A DNA stretch of 64,000 bases from an uncultured Piscinibacter sp. (GTDB taxonomy: Bacteria; Pseudomonadota; Gammaproteobacteria; Burkholderiales; Burkholderiaceae_C). The stretch spans positions 1 through 64,000 of the forward strand of contig NZ_CALFYO010000029.1 in the NCBI RefSeq assembly GCF_937952055.1, in the 5' to 3' direction. The position numbers were made by a program, and so were the translations under genes. The notes below the pieces were generated by a model. That model saw only the letters and a program-made list of their open reading frames with translations, searched no databases and was not told where the DNA came from. Shown here one piece after another: positions 18,949 through 27,227 of this stretch; within the stretch, counting starts at the first letter, position 1; every line of letters begins with the position of its first letter.

Positions 18949-20023
18949 GACTCGCCTCGAACTCCCTCATGTAGTCCACCAGGGCCTTCACGCCCTCGAT
19001 CGGCATGGCGTTGTAAATCGAGGCGCGCATGCCGCCCACCGAGCGGTGGCCCTTGAGCTGCACCATGCCGCGCGCCTGCGCCCCCTTGAGGAAGGCATCG
19101 TCGAGCGTGGCGTCCTGCAGCTTGAAGGGTACGTTCATCAGCGAACGGCAGTCGCGGGCGACCGGGCTCGAATAGAAGTCCTGGCTGTCGAGGTAGTCAT
19201 AGAGGATCGCTGCCTTGGTGCGGTTGTGTGCCTCCATCGCACTCAGGCCGCCCTGCGCCTTGATCCACTTGAACACCAGCCCGGCGACGTAGATCGCGTA
19301 GGTGGGCGGCGTGTTGAGCATCGAGTCGGCCTCGGCCTGCAGCTGGTAGTCGAAGGCCGAGGGCGTGATCGGCAGGGCGCGGCCGAGCAGGTCGTCGCGC
19401 ACGATGACGATGGTCAGGCCGGCCGGGCCGATGTTCTTCTGCGCACCGCCGTAGAGCAGGCCGTACCGGGTGACGTCCAGCGGTCGCGAGAGGATGTTGC
19501 TGGACACGTCGGCCACCAGCGGCACCTCGCCCACGTCGGGCGTGAAGTGGTACTCGACGCCGCCGATCGTCTCGTTGGCGCAGATGTGCACGTAGGCGGC
19601 GTTCGGGTCGAGCTTCCAGGTCGCCCGGCTCGGGATGCTGGTGTAGTTCGTGTCCTTGGCGCTGGCGGCCACGTTCACCGTGCAGTACTTTCCTGCTTCC
19701 TGGATCGACTTCTTCGACCATTCGCCGGTGTCGATGTAGTCGGCGCTCGTCCTGCCGCGCAGCAGGTTCATCGGCACGATGGCGTTCTCGCCGATCGCGC
19801 CGCCCTGCAGGAAGAGGATGCGGTAGTTCTCCGGCACGGCGAGCAGCTCGCGCAGCAGCGCCGTCGCCTCGGCATGGATGGCGATGAACTCCTTGCCCCG
19901 GTGGCTCATCTCCATCACCGACATGCCCGAGCCCTGCCAGTCGAGCATCTCTTCGGCGGCCTGGCGCAGCACGGGCTCGGGCAGGGCAGCCGGGCCGGCG
20001 CTGAAGTTGAAAACGCGGGTCAT
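18941..20023 (-). CDS. serC: Phosphoserine aminotransferase
   Basis: A 360-residue PLP enzyme that makes phosphoserine in serine synthesis and also acts in pyridoxal phosphate synthesis. It begins RVFNFSAGPAALPEPVL as the family does. The PLP lysine is in YGGAQKNIGPAG. Blocks GMSVMEMSHRGKEF and FLQGGAIGENA are typical. I chose the ATG at 20023 for this N-terminus. It is first in the serC-serA-acnA set and divergent from the DUF6781 gene, with about 155 bases between start codons that must hold both promoters, none clear to me. Confidence 0.96.
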   Translation of the reverse strand: MTRVFNFSAGPAALPEPVLRQAAEEMLDWQGSGMSVMEMSHRGKEFIAIHAEATALLRELLAVPENYRILFLQGGAIGENAIVPMNLLRGRTSADYIDTGEWSKKSIQEAGKYCTVNVAASAKDTNYTSIPSRATWKLDPNAAYVHICANETIGGVEYHFTPDVGEVPLVADVSSNILSRPLDVTRYGLLYGGAQKNIGPAGLTIVIVRDDLLGRALPITPSAFDYQLQAEADSMLNTPPTYAIYVAGLVFKWIKAQGGLSAMEAHNRTKAAILYDYLDSQDFYSSPVARDCRSLMNVPFKLQDATLDDAFLKGAQARGMVQLKGHRSVGGMRASIYNAMPIEGVKALVDYMREFEASHG

Positions 20024-20179
20024 GGAACGGGTCTCCGGAGCAGGGGCGGGAAAGGGGCCCACAGCATAACCAGATTCAGTGCGCGTTCGATGACGCCGGC
20101 CTCTGGCGCCGCGCCGCATTTGGTGACAGCATTCCGGCGCTCGTCCCACCACCCCCGAAGAACCACCAGGAGACTCGCC

Positions 20180-20857
20180 ATGCAGAAGTCCGGCATCGAC
20201 CAGGACGCCTTGATCCAGATGTTCGCCAACGCCAGCTCCGGCGCCACCGACCAGGTGCGCAAGGGCGTGACCCAGGCGACGCTCGCCGCGCTGCAGGGCC
20301 GCGAGCTCAGCCTGAAGAACATCCGCTCGGTGCTCAAGACGGTGGCGCAAGCCGCCTCCGCCGGCGCGGCACAGAACAAGATGCCCGACATCGACGTCGA
20401 AGATCTGCTCGACAAGGCGGTGGTCGGCATGGACGAGGCGCTGCTCAAGGCGGTGGAGGCCAACCGCGTGGCACTGCAGCAGTTCGTCAACCAGGGCGCG
20501 GACCTGCGCGAGAAGAATCTGAAAAAGGCGCTCACCGACCTGGAGGCGATGGAGGACAGCTTCATCGGCGCGGTGAAGAAGGCCGCCGAATCGGCCGGCA
20601 CGCAGGCGGCGTCGCAATGGGCGCCGGTGCTGGAGAAGATGCAGGCCGGCGGCACGCTGTCCGGCGCCAAGGCAGCGACCACCGCCGAACAGTTCGTCCA
20701 GCAGATGCAGACGGCCATGCGCGACAGCCGCGCCGCGAGCCTGAAGGCGGCGCAGACGCTGGCCGAGAGCTACGCGGCGCTGGTCAGCGGCGTGCTGATC
20801 GGCATGTCCGACGCGCTGGCGCAGGGCGGCACGGCCAAACCCCGCGGCAGGAAGTAG
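20180..20857 (+). CDS. DUF6781-like helical protein
   Basis: A 225-residue protein with no signal peptide or membrane helix and a nearly all-helical composition rich in Ala, Lys, Gln and Glu, so probably a long helical bundle or coiled coil. I recognise it only as a DUF6781-type protein of Betaproteobacteria; no function is known. The pattern (LKTVAQAASAGA; TDLEAMEDSFIGAVKKAAE) loosely recalls phasins and magnesium-independent helical scaffold proteins, but this is weak. CAGGAGA lies about six bases before the ATG. sbcB follows after 38 bases on the same strand. Confidence 0.75.
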   Translation: MQKSGIDQDALIQMFANASSGATDQVRKGVTQATLAALQGRELSLKNIRSVLKTVAQAASAGAAQNKMPDIDVEDLLDKAVVGMDEALLKAVEANRVALQQFVNQGADLREKNLKKALTDLEAMEDSFIGAVKKAAESAGTQAASQWAPVLEKMQAGGTLSGAKAATTAEQFVQQMQTAMRDSRAASLKAAQTLAESYAALVSGVLIGMSDALAQGGTAKPRGRK

Positions 20858-20895
20858 GCAGCAGGCGCGGGCAGCGGCTGGGGTATCGTGCCGGG

Positions 20896-22341
20896 ATGAG
20901 CGATCCCGGCGCCGACTTCTCGTTCTTCTGGCACGACTACGAGACCTTCGGCCGCGTGCCGCGCCGCGACCGGCCGGCGCAGTTCGCCGGTGTCCGCACC
21001 GACGCCGAGCTCAACGAGGTCGACGAGCCGGTGATGCTGCATTGCCGGCCGCCCACCGATGCGCTGCCCGACCCCGAATCCTGCCTGCTCACCGGCATCA
21101 CGCCGCAGCACTGCCTCGAACATGGCATCCCCGAGCATGCCTTCGCCGCCGCCATCGAGGCGCAGCTCGCGAAGCCCGGCACGGTGGGAGTGGGCTACAA
21201 CTCGATCCGCTTCGACGACGAGGTGACGCGCTTCCTGTTCTGGCGCAACCTCATCGATCCCTACGCGCGCGAGTGGCAGAACGGCTGCGGCCGCTGGGAC
21301 CTGCTCGACGTGGTGCGCTGCACGCGCGCACTGCGGCCCGAGGGCATCGAGTGGCCGGTGAATGACGAGGGCAAGGCCTCGTTCAGGCTGGAGCACCTGA
21401 CCGCCGCCAACGGCCTCGCGCACGAGGCGGCGCACGATGCGTTGTCCGACGTGCGCGCCACCATCGCACTGGCGCGCTTGATCCGCCAGCGGCAGCCGCG
21501 GCTGTGGGAGTTCTGCCTGAGGCTTCGTCGCAAGGAGGCGGTGCTCGCCGAGATCGGCAGCGACCGGCCGTTCCTGCACGTGTCGGGCATGTACGCGCCG
21601 GAGCGCGGCTGCTTGGCGGTGGTGTGGCCGCTGGCGCCGCACCCGACCAACAAGAACGAGCTGATCGTCTGGGACCTCGCCGCCGACCCGCAGGAACTCT
21701 TTGCGCTCGACGCCGAGACGATCCGCGCGCGCCTGTTCAGCCGCGCCGATGCGCTGCCCGAAGGCGTGCCGCGTCTGCCCATCAAGACCATCCACCTCAA
21801 CAAGTCCCCCGTCGTCGTCGGCAACCTGAAGGCGCTGAACCCGGCCATGGCCGAACGCTGGGGCGTCGACCTCGCGCAGGCGACGCGACATGCACAGGCG
21901 GCGGCAAGCGGCGCGTCGCAGCTGGCCGGCCGCTGGGCCGACGTGTTCGAGCGCCCGGCGCCGACCTCGGCGATCGACGTCGACGAGGACCTCTACGGCG
22001 GCTTCGTCGGCCATGCCGATCGCGGCCGGCTGCAGCGGCTGCGCGAGTTGCCGCCCGATCGACTGGCCGCGCGCAGGACCGGCTTCGACGATGGGCGACT
22101 GGAGGAACTGCTGTTCCGCTATCGCGCGCGCAACTTCCCGGAGACGCTCGCGGACGACGAGCGCGAGCGCTGGGCGCAGCACTGCTTGCAGCGGCTGCAC
22201 GAAGGCGCGGGCGGCGCGATGACGGTGGCGGACTTCCTGGAGCGCATCGACGCGCTCAGCGACACCGCGGACGAGCGCGGCGAGGAGATCCTCGCCGCCT
22301 TGTACGACTGGGCCGAGCAGATCGCGCCGGAGCGGCCCTGA
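20896..22341 (+). CDS. sbcB: Exodeoxyribonuclease I
   Basis: A 481-residue 3'-5' single-strand DNA exonuclease of the DEDD superfamily, active in recombination and mismatch repair. The first catalytic pair is D14 and E16 in FFWHDYETFG. GYNSIRFDDE and HDALSDVRATIALA hold the later acidic and His residues. The central SH3-like region (HPTNKNELIVWDL; LNKSPVV) and the helical C-terminal domain follow the E. coli order (ExoI has 475 residues). I chose the ATG at 20896 because only this start places the HDYETF block at the proper distance. It converges with the lipoprotein gene. Confidence 0.95.
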   Translation: MSDPGADFSFFWHDYETFGRVPRRDRPAQFAGVRTDAELNEVDEPVMLHCRPPTDALPDPESCLLTGITPQHCLEHGIPEHAFAAAIEAQLAKPGTVGVGYNSIRFDDEVTRFLFWRNLIDPYAREWQNGCGRWDLLDVVRCTRALRPEGIEWPVNDEGKASFRLEHLTAANGLAHEAAHDALSDVRATIALARLIRQRQPRLWEFCLRLRRKEAVLAEIGSDRPFLHVSGMYAPERGCLAVVWPLAPHPTNKNELIVWDLAADPQELFALDAETIRARLFSRADALPEGVPRLPIKTIHLNKSPVVVGNLKALNPAMAERWGVDLAQATRHAQAAASGASQLAGRWADVFERPAPTSAIDVDEDLYGGFVGHADRGRLQRLRELPPDRLAARRTGFDDGRLEELLFRYRARNFPETLADDERERWAQHCLQRLHEGAGGAMTVADFLERIDALSDTADERGEEILAALYDWAEQIAPERP

Positions 22342-22356
22342 TCGCGCGGGCGGCGC

Positions 22357-23676
22357 TCAGGGCGCCGACTGCAGTGCGCCGACCTTGCCCGCCCCGCCGC
22401 CGATGGCGCGCCACGCGAAAGGCTGCGGCGAGTCGTTGAGGTAGTTCGGGTCGAGCACCGAGGCCAGGCCGATCTGAGCCTGCAGCGTGGCATTCGGCCA
22501 GAAGCTGGGCGCGGCGATGTTGTCCGCGCCGGGCACGTTGGAGGCGCTCGAGACGATGTTGTTCGACTGCACCACGTTGGCAAGCACGAAGCCGTCCCTG
22601 ACCAGCGCGGGCGAGCCCGTGCCGGCGAACAGGTTGGCGGTCATCTTCACCGACTGGGTGTTGGCCGGGGCTGACAGGAAGCCACCCCCTGACCAGGTCA
22701 TCACCAGCGTGTTGTGCACCATCTCCACTGTGTTGATTGACCAGCGGATGCCCTCGGCGCCGAACGCGATGGCGGTGGAGTTGTCGGCGTTCGGCCCCTT
22801 GTGGTAGAAATTGCCGCGCAGGTACACCACGCCGCCTTCCGGGAAATCGTTCAGATAGCTGGAGGTGCCGGAGGGGCCATCCATAAAGTAGCTGTTCTCG
22901 ATGAAGTTTTCCTTGGCGCGGCTCTTCAGGTTGTGGCCGATCTTCGCCTCGTGGAAGAAGCTGCGCGTGACCGTCAGCCGACCGGCTCGGCCAATGTAGA
23001 TGTTGTGCGACTGGCCGTCGCCATACCCATTGCGAGCAAACTCCGATCGATCGATGACCACCGACGCGGTGGCGTCGTCCGGCCCGAGAATCCCGTTCTC
23101 ATTGTCGTAGAAGCCGCTGTTGAGGATGGTCAGGCTGCCGGTCTGTTCGGCGCGAATACCGGCACCGTTCTGGTCGGGTACCGACGTGTCGTGGAACTCG
23201 ATGCTGTCCACCGTCACGTTTGATCCGGTGATGACCCAGAGCCCCTTGCCTCCAGCGCTCTTGCCGTCGGCATATAGCCTGGCGCGGCCGCCGATGCCGC
23301 AGATCGTCAGGTTGTTGGCCGACCAGGTCGTCACGTCGCCGCGGTAGTCTCCTGCAGCGATCTTCACCACATCGCCTGACTGCGCGATCGCCGCCGCGGC
23401 GCTGGGCACTGCAAAGGCTTTGCCGGGGCCGACCTCGAGTACCCGCCCGGTGGCGTTGTTGCAGGCCGAGCCGGTCGTCGCAGGAGCCGGTGCCGGTGCC
23501 GGTGCCGGTGCGGGTGCGGGTGCGGGTGCGGGTGCGGGTGCGGGTGCGGGTGCGGGTGCGGGGGACGGCGCTCCGCCCGCCGCAGGGGCGGGTGAACTGC
23601 CGCCGCCGCAGGCGACCAGCAGTGCGCTGGCGTGCAGGAGGACGAGGTGGATCGATCGCTGGAACGGATGGCGCAT
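22357..23676 (-). CDS. Right-handed beta-helix lipoprotein with Ala-Pro linker
   Basis: A 439-residue predicted lipoprotein. The lipobox LVAC places the lipidated cysteine at C23. Residues 37-66 are a run of Ala-Pro dipeptides, a stiff spacer that would hold the rest away from the membrane. From about 75 the protein has the Asn/Gly/Ile pattern of a parallel beta-helix (SLTILNSGFYDNENGILG; RLTVTRSFFHEAKIGHN; FIENSYFMDG; VVYLRGNFYHKG), as in pectate-lyase-like and right-handed beta-helix repeat proteins. Such proteins often bind or cut polysaccharides, but I see no catalytic signature I can name. It stands alone between sbcB and acnB. Confidence 0.8.
   Translation of the reverse strand: MRHPFQRSIHLVLLHASALLVACGGGSSPAPAAGGAPSPAPAPAPAPAPAPAPAPAPAPAPAPAPATTGSACNNATGRVLEVGPGKAFAVPSAAAAIAQSGDVVKIAAGDYRGDVTTWSANNLTICGIGGRARLYADGKSAGGKGLWVITGSNVTVDSIEFHDTSVPDQNGAGIRAEQTGSLTILNSGFYDNENGILGPDDATASVVIDRSEFARNGYGDGQSHNIYIGRAGRLTVTRSFFHEAKIGHNLKSRAKENFIENSYFMDGPSGTSSYLNDFPEGGVVYLRGNFYHKGPNADNSTAIAFGAEGIRWSINTVEMVHNTLVMTWSGGGFLSAPANTQSVKMTANLFAGTGSPALVRDGFVLANVVQSNNIVSSASNVPGADNIAAPSFWPNATLQAQIGLASVLDPNYLNDSPQPFAWRAIGGGAGKVGALQSAP
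23489..23560 (-). repeat. Twelve tandem hexamers coding the Ala-Pro linker
   Basis: On the + strand there are three copies of GGTGCC followed by nine of GGTGCG, in perfect tandem. On the coding strand they encode alternating Ala and Pro. Since the unit is six bases, gain or loss of copies changes only the length of the linker and not the frame. The nine identical units suggest recent slippage. Confidence 0.95.
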
Positions 23677-23766
23677 GGCCGCGTGAATGCCGGGAAGCGG
23701 GAACAGTGCGAATGCTAGTCCGGTGGCGCCGAGGTGTGTAACCAAAGCCGCGACCAGGGTCTCCCA

Positions 23767-23798
23767 AAACGCGCACGGCCCGCCGAAGCGGGCCGTGC
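23767..23798 (-). terminator. Rho-independent terminator of acnB
   Basis: A perfect 11-base stem, GCACGGCCCGC at 23773-23783 and its complement at 23788-23798, closes a four-base loop. On the minus strand it is followed by GCGTTTT. It starts 21 bases past the acnB stop and ends that transcript. Confidence 0.9.
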
Positions 23799-23818
23799 CA
23801 CAGACGATCAGCGCCGTA

Positions 23819-26410
23819 TCAGACCGTCACCGACTTCGCCGTCTCCGCGTACTCCTCGATCTGGTCGAAGTTCATGTAGCGGTAGACGCTGGCCGCGTCC
23901 TTGTTGATGATGCCCATCTCGGACTGGTATTCGGCCACGGTCGGGATGCGGCCCAGCTTGGAGGCGATCGCCGCCAGCTCGGCCGAGGCGAGGAACACGT
24001 TGGTGTTCTTGCCCAGTCGGTTGGGGAAGTTGCGCGTGCTGGTGGAGACCACCGTCGCGCCCTCGCGCACCTGCGCCTGGTTGCCCATGCACAGGCTGCA
24101 GCCCGGCATCTCGGTGCGCGCCCCGGCGGTGCCGAAGGCGGCATAGTGGCCTTCCTTGATCAACTCGCTCTGGTCCATCTTGGTCGGCGGCGCGACCCAC
24201 AACTTGACCGGGATGTCGCGCTGGCCGCCGAGCAGCTTGGCCGCGGCGCGGAAGTGGCCGATGTTGGTCATGCACGAGCCGATGAAGGCCTCGTCGATCT
24301 TCGTGCCGGCCACTTCACTCAGCAACTTGGCGTCGTCCGGATCGTTCGGGCAGCACAGCACCGGCTCCTTCAGCTCGTTGAGGTCGATCTCGATGACGGC
24401 GGCGTACTCCGCGTCCTTGTCGGCCTCGAGCAACTGCGGGTCGGCCAGCCACGCCTCGACCTTCTTAATGCGGCGCTCCAGCGTGCGCTTGTCCTGGTAG
24501 CCGTCGGCGATCATGTTCTTCATCAGCACGATGTTCGACTTCAGGTACTCGACGATCGGTGCCTTGTCGAGCTTGATCGTGCAGCCGGCGGCAGAACGCT
24601 CGGCGCTCGCATCGGACAGCTCGAAGGCCTGTTCCACCTTCAGGTCCGGCAGGCCCTCGATCTCGAGGATGCGACCGCTGAAGATGTTCTTCTTGCCGGC
24701 CTTGGCCACGGTCAGCAGGCCGGCCTTGATGGCGTACAGCGGGATCGCGTGCACCAGGTCGCGCAGCGTCACGCCCGGCTGCATCTGGCCCTTGAAGCGC
24801 ACCAGCACCGACTCGGGCATGTCCAGCGGCATCACGCCGGTGGCCGCGCCGAAAGCGACCAGGCCGGAACCCGCCGGGAAGCTGATGCCGATCGGGAAGC
24901 GGGTGTGCGAGTCGCCGCCGGTGCCGACGGTGTCGGGCAGCAGCAGGCGGTTCAGCCAGCTGTGGATCACGCCGTCGCCCGGGCGCAGCGCGACGCCGCC
25001 GCGGTTGCTGATGAAGGCGGGCAGCTCGCGGTGCGTCTTCACGTCCACCGGCTTCGGGTAGGCGGCGGTGTGGCAGAACGACTGCATCACCAGGTCGGCG
25101 CTGAAGCCCAGGCAGGCCAGGTCCTTCAGTTCGTCGCGCGTCATCGGGCCGGTGGTGTCCTGGCTGCCGACGGTCGTCATCTTCGGCTCGCAGTAGGTCC
25201 CCGGGCGCACGCCCTGGCCTTCGGGCAGGCCGCAGGCGCGGCCGACCATCTTCTGCGCCAGCGTGAAGCCGGCCTTCGTCGCCGCCGGCGCCTGCGGCAG
25301 GCGGAACACGGTGGAGGCGCTCAGGCCGAGGAACTCGCGCGCCTTGGCCGTCAGCGAGCGGCCGATGATCAGGTTGATGCGGCCGCCGGCGCGCACCTCG
25401 TCGAACAGCACGTCGCTCTTCAGCTTGAACTCGGCGACTGTCTGGCCGTTCTTCACCAGCTTGCCGTCGTAGGGAAGCACCTCGATCACGTCGCCCATAT
25501 CGAGCTTCGACACGTCGACCTCGATCGGCAGCGACCCGGAGTCTTCCTGCGTGTTGAAGAAGATCGGCGCGATCTTGCCGCCCAGCGTGACGCCGCCGAA
25601 GCGCTTGTTCGGCACGAAGGGGATGTCCTGGCCGGTGGCCCAGATCACGCTGTTGGTGGCGCTCTTGCGGCTCGAACCCGTGCCGACCACGTCGCCGACG
25701 TAGGCGACCAGGTGGCCCTTCTTCTTCAGGTCCTCGATGAACTGCATCGGGCCGCGCTTGCCGTCCTCCTCGGGCTTGAAGGCTGCGTCGGGACGGGTGT
25801 TCTTCAGCATCGCCAGGTAGTGCAGCGGGATGTCCGGGCGGCTCCAGGCGTCGGGCGCGGGCGAGAGGTCGTCGGTGTTCGTCTCGCCGGGCACCTTGAA
25901 GACGGTCACGGTGATGGCCTTGGGCACCTCGGGCCGGCTGGTGAACCACTCGGCGTCGGCCCAGCTCTTCATCACCTCCTGCGCCTTGGCGTTGCCGGCC
26001 TTGGCCTTCTCGGCAACGTCGTTGAAGAAGTCGAACATCAGCAGGGTCTTCTTCAGTGCCTCGGCGGCGACGCCGGCGACTTCCTTGTCGTCGAGCAGTT
26101 CGATCAGCGGGTGCACGTTGTAGCCGCCGACCATGGTGCCCAGCAGCTCGGTGGCCTTGGCCTTGGAGACGAGTCCGACCTTCAGGTCGCCGTGGGCCAC
26201 GGCGGCGAGGAACGAGGCCTTGACCTTGGCCGCGTCGTCCACGCCCGGCGGCACGCGGTGCGTCAGCAGGTCCAGCAGGAAGGCGTCCTCGCCGGCGGGC
26301 GGGGCCTTGATCAGTTCGATCAGCTCGGCGGTCTGCTTGGCATCCAGCGGCAACGGCGGGATGCCGAGGGCGGCGCGTTCGGCGGCATGTTGGCGATAGG
26401 CTTGCAGCAT
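23819..26410 (-). CDS. acnB: Aconitate hydratase B
   Basis: An 863-residue bifunctional aconitase / 2-methylisocitrate dehydratase (E. coli AcnB 865). It has the AcnB-specific N-terminal HEAT-like domain (MLQAYRQHAAERAALGIPPL onwards), then the swivel domain, then the [4Fe-4S] core. The cluster ligands are in GSCMTNIGHF and PGCSLCMGNQ near the C-terminus. It is transcribed alone, with a strong terminator behind and a palindromic operator in front that also occurs by mdh/gntR. It is probably the main aconitase of the cycle whose other genes lie just upstream in this window. Confidence 0.97.
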   Translation of the reverse strand: MLQAYRQHAAERAALGIPPLPLDAKQTAELIELIKAPPAGEDAFLLDLLTHRVPPGVDDAAKVKASFLAAVAHGDLKVGLVSKAKATELLGTMVGGYNVHPLIELLDDKEVAGVAAEALKKTLLMFDFFNDVAEKAKAGNAKAQEVMKSWADAEWFTSRPEVPKAITVTVFKVPGETNTDDLSPAPDAWSRPDIPLHYLAMLKNTRPDAAFKPEEDGKRGPMQFIEDLKKKGHLVAYVGDVVGTGSSRKSATNSVIWATGQDIPFVPNKRFGGVTLGGKIAPIFFNTQEDSGSLPIEVDVSKLDMGDVIEVLPYDGKLVKNGQTVAEFKLKSDVLFDEVRAGGRINLIIGRSLTAKAREFLGLSASTVFRLPQAPAATKAGFTLAQKMVGRACGLPEGQGVRPGTYCEPKMTTVGSQDTTGPMTRDELKDLACLGFSADLVMQSFCHTAAYPKPVDVKTHRELPAFISNRGGVALRPGDGVIHSWLNRLLLPDTVGTGGDSHTRFPIGISFPAGSGLVAFGAATGVMPLDMPESVLVRFKGQMQPGVTLRDLVHAIPLYAIKAGLLTVAKAGKKNIFSGRILEIEGLPDLKVEQAFELSDASAERSAAGCTIKLDKAPIVEYLKSNIVLMKNMIADGYQDKRTLERRIKKVEAWLADPQLLEADKDAEYAAVIEIDLNELKEPVLCCPNDPDDAKLLSEVAGTKIDEAFIGSCMTNIGHFRAAAKLLGGQRDIPVKLWVAPPTKMDQSELIKEGHYAAFGTAGARTEMPGCSLCMGNQAQVREGATVVSTSTRNFPNRLGKNTNVFLASAELAAIASKLGRIPTVAEYQSEMGIINKDAASVYRYMNFDQIEEYAETAKSVTV

Positions 26411-26469
26411 GAGGGGCTCCGGTGGCGTTGCGGTGTCGCGGGCGGGTCTTCGGGTTACCCCGATATTTT

Positions 26470-26487
26470 ATATCTTATATAAGACTT
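26470..26487. promoter_or_regulatory. GntR-type operator in front of acnB
   Basis: The core TCTTATATAAGA (26473-26484) is a perfect palindrome, 60 bases before the acnB start codon. Over 18 bases it matches the palindrome at 29403-29420, next to the gntR gene, at 15 positions. In a GC-rich genome two AT-rich palindromes this alike in front of TCA genes are unlikely by chance. Binding by the nearby GntR protein is inference. Confidence 0.65.
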
Positions 26488-26544
26488 GAGGAAGCATCGC
26501 AGTGGTGGCTGACGCCGGACTGTCGCTCCACTCGCAAGCAAAGA

Positions 26545-26569
26545 AAAGGCCCGCCGGAGGCGGGCCTTT
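26545..26569 (-). terminator. Rho-independent terminator behind the exported protein gene
   Basis: An 11-base stem, AAAGGCCCGCC at 26545-26555 and its complement at 26559-26569, has a three-base loop. On the minus strand the T-rich tail CTTTTCTTTG follows. It lies 17 bases past the stop of the gene ending at 26586. Confidence 0.85.
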
Positions 26570-26585
26570 GCGGGAGCGGCGGAGC

Positions 26586-27068
26586 TTACTTGGCGGCGGC
26601 GAGGGCGGCGCTCTTCTGCTTCTCGTGCACGCAGCCGTCGACCACGCGGCGTCCGGCCTTCTGGTCCATCAGCATCGACTTGTTGGCGATCTGCAGCAGC
26701 ATCGTCTGCCCCTTCACGTCCTCCAGGCGCAGTGCACCGGTGGACGACAGCACCGGTTTCATCGTCCAGACGTGCTTCTGGTGCCTGACGTCGACGTAAC
26801 CGTTCGCCTTCGGGTTCATCGACACGTCGATCGACTGGCTGAACTCGCACTGGTACTCGCCGAGGTAGGTGCGTTCTGCCGCAGCCATCTGGTCGGCGTC
26901 GGCGGCGGGCAAGGCGACGGTGGCCGCAGCGGCTGCAGCCTTGGGCGCGGACTTCTTGGCCGCCACTTTCTTGGCTGCAGGCTTCGCCGGCGTGGCGGTC
27001 TGCGCTACGGCAACGGTGGCGCCCAGGCAGAGGGCGGCGGCGACGGCAAGGGTGGTCTTCAGGTTCAT
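26586..27068 (-). CDS. Exported protein of unknown function
   Basis: A 160-residue protein with a clear signal peptide (positive start, hydrophobic core, cleavage probably after residues 20-22, AVA). The next 30 residues are rich in Lys, Ala and Pro, a low-complexity linker. The rest (about 60-150) is a conserved-looking domain with YLGEYQCEFSQSIDV, MKPVLSSTGALRLEDV and a late Cys (VDGCVHEKQ). The two cysteines could form a disulphide in the periplasm. I do not recognise the family. The ATG at 27068 is chosen for the signal peptide; no good ribosome site is visible. It has its own terminator. Confidence 0.7.
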   Translation of the reverse strand: MNLKTTLAVAAALCLGATVAVAQTATPAKPAAKKVAAKKSAPKAAAAAATVALPAADADQMAAAERTYLGEYQCEFSQSIDVSMNPKANGYVDVRHQKHVWTMKPVLSSTGALRLEDVKGQTMLLQIANKSMLMDQKAGRRVVDGCVHEKQKSAALAAAK

Positions 27069-27227
27069 GGTCGGTGTGCGCAAGCGCGTGTCGAGTGACG
27101 GTGGCCGCAGCATGAGGCTGCCCGACAGCGTACTGCAACCAATTGCTGCGCGGTGGACCGCGCGCTTACAAGTGCAAACGTGGATGGGCCGCCGTCCGTG
27201 GTGCTTGCCACAGTCGGCGGACACCGC

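Noticed and set aside
23489..23560. Tandem repeat as a CRISPR-like array
   Set aside because: The units are six bases without spacers and lie in frame within a lipoprotein gene.
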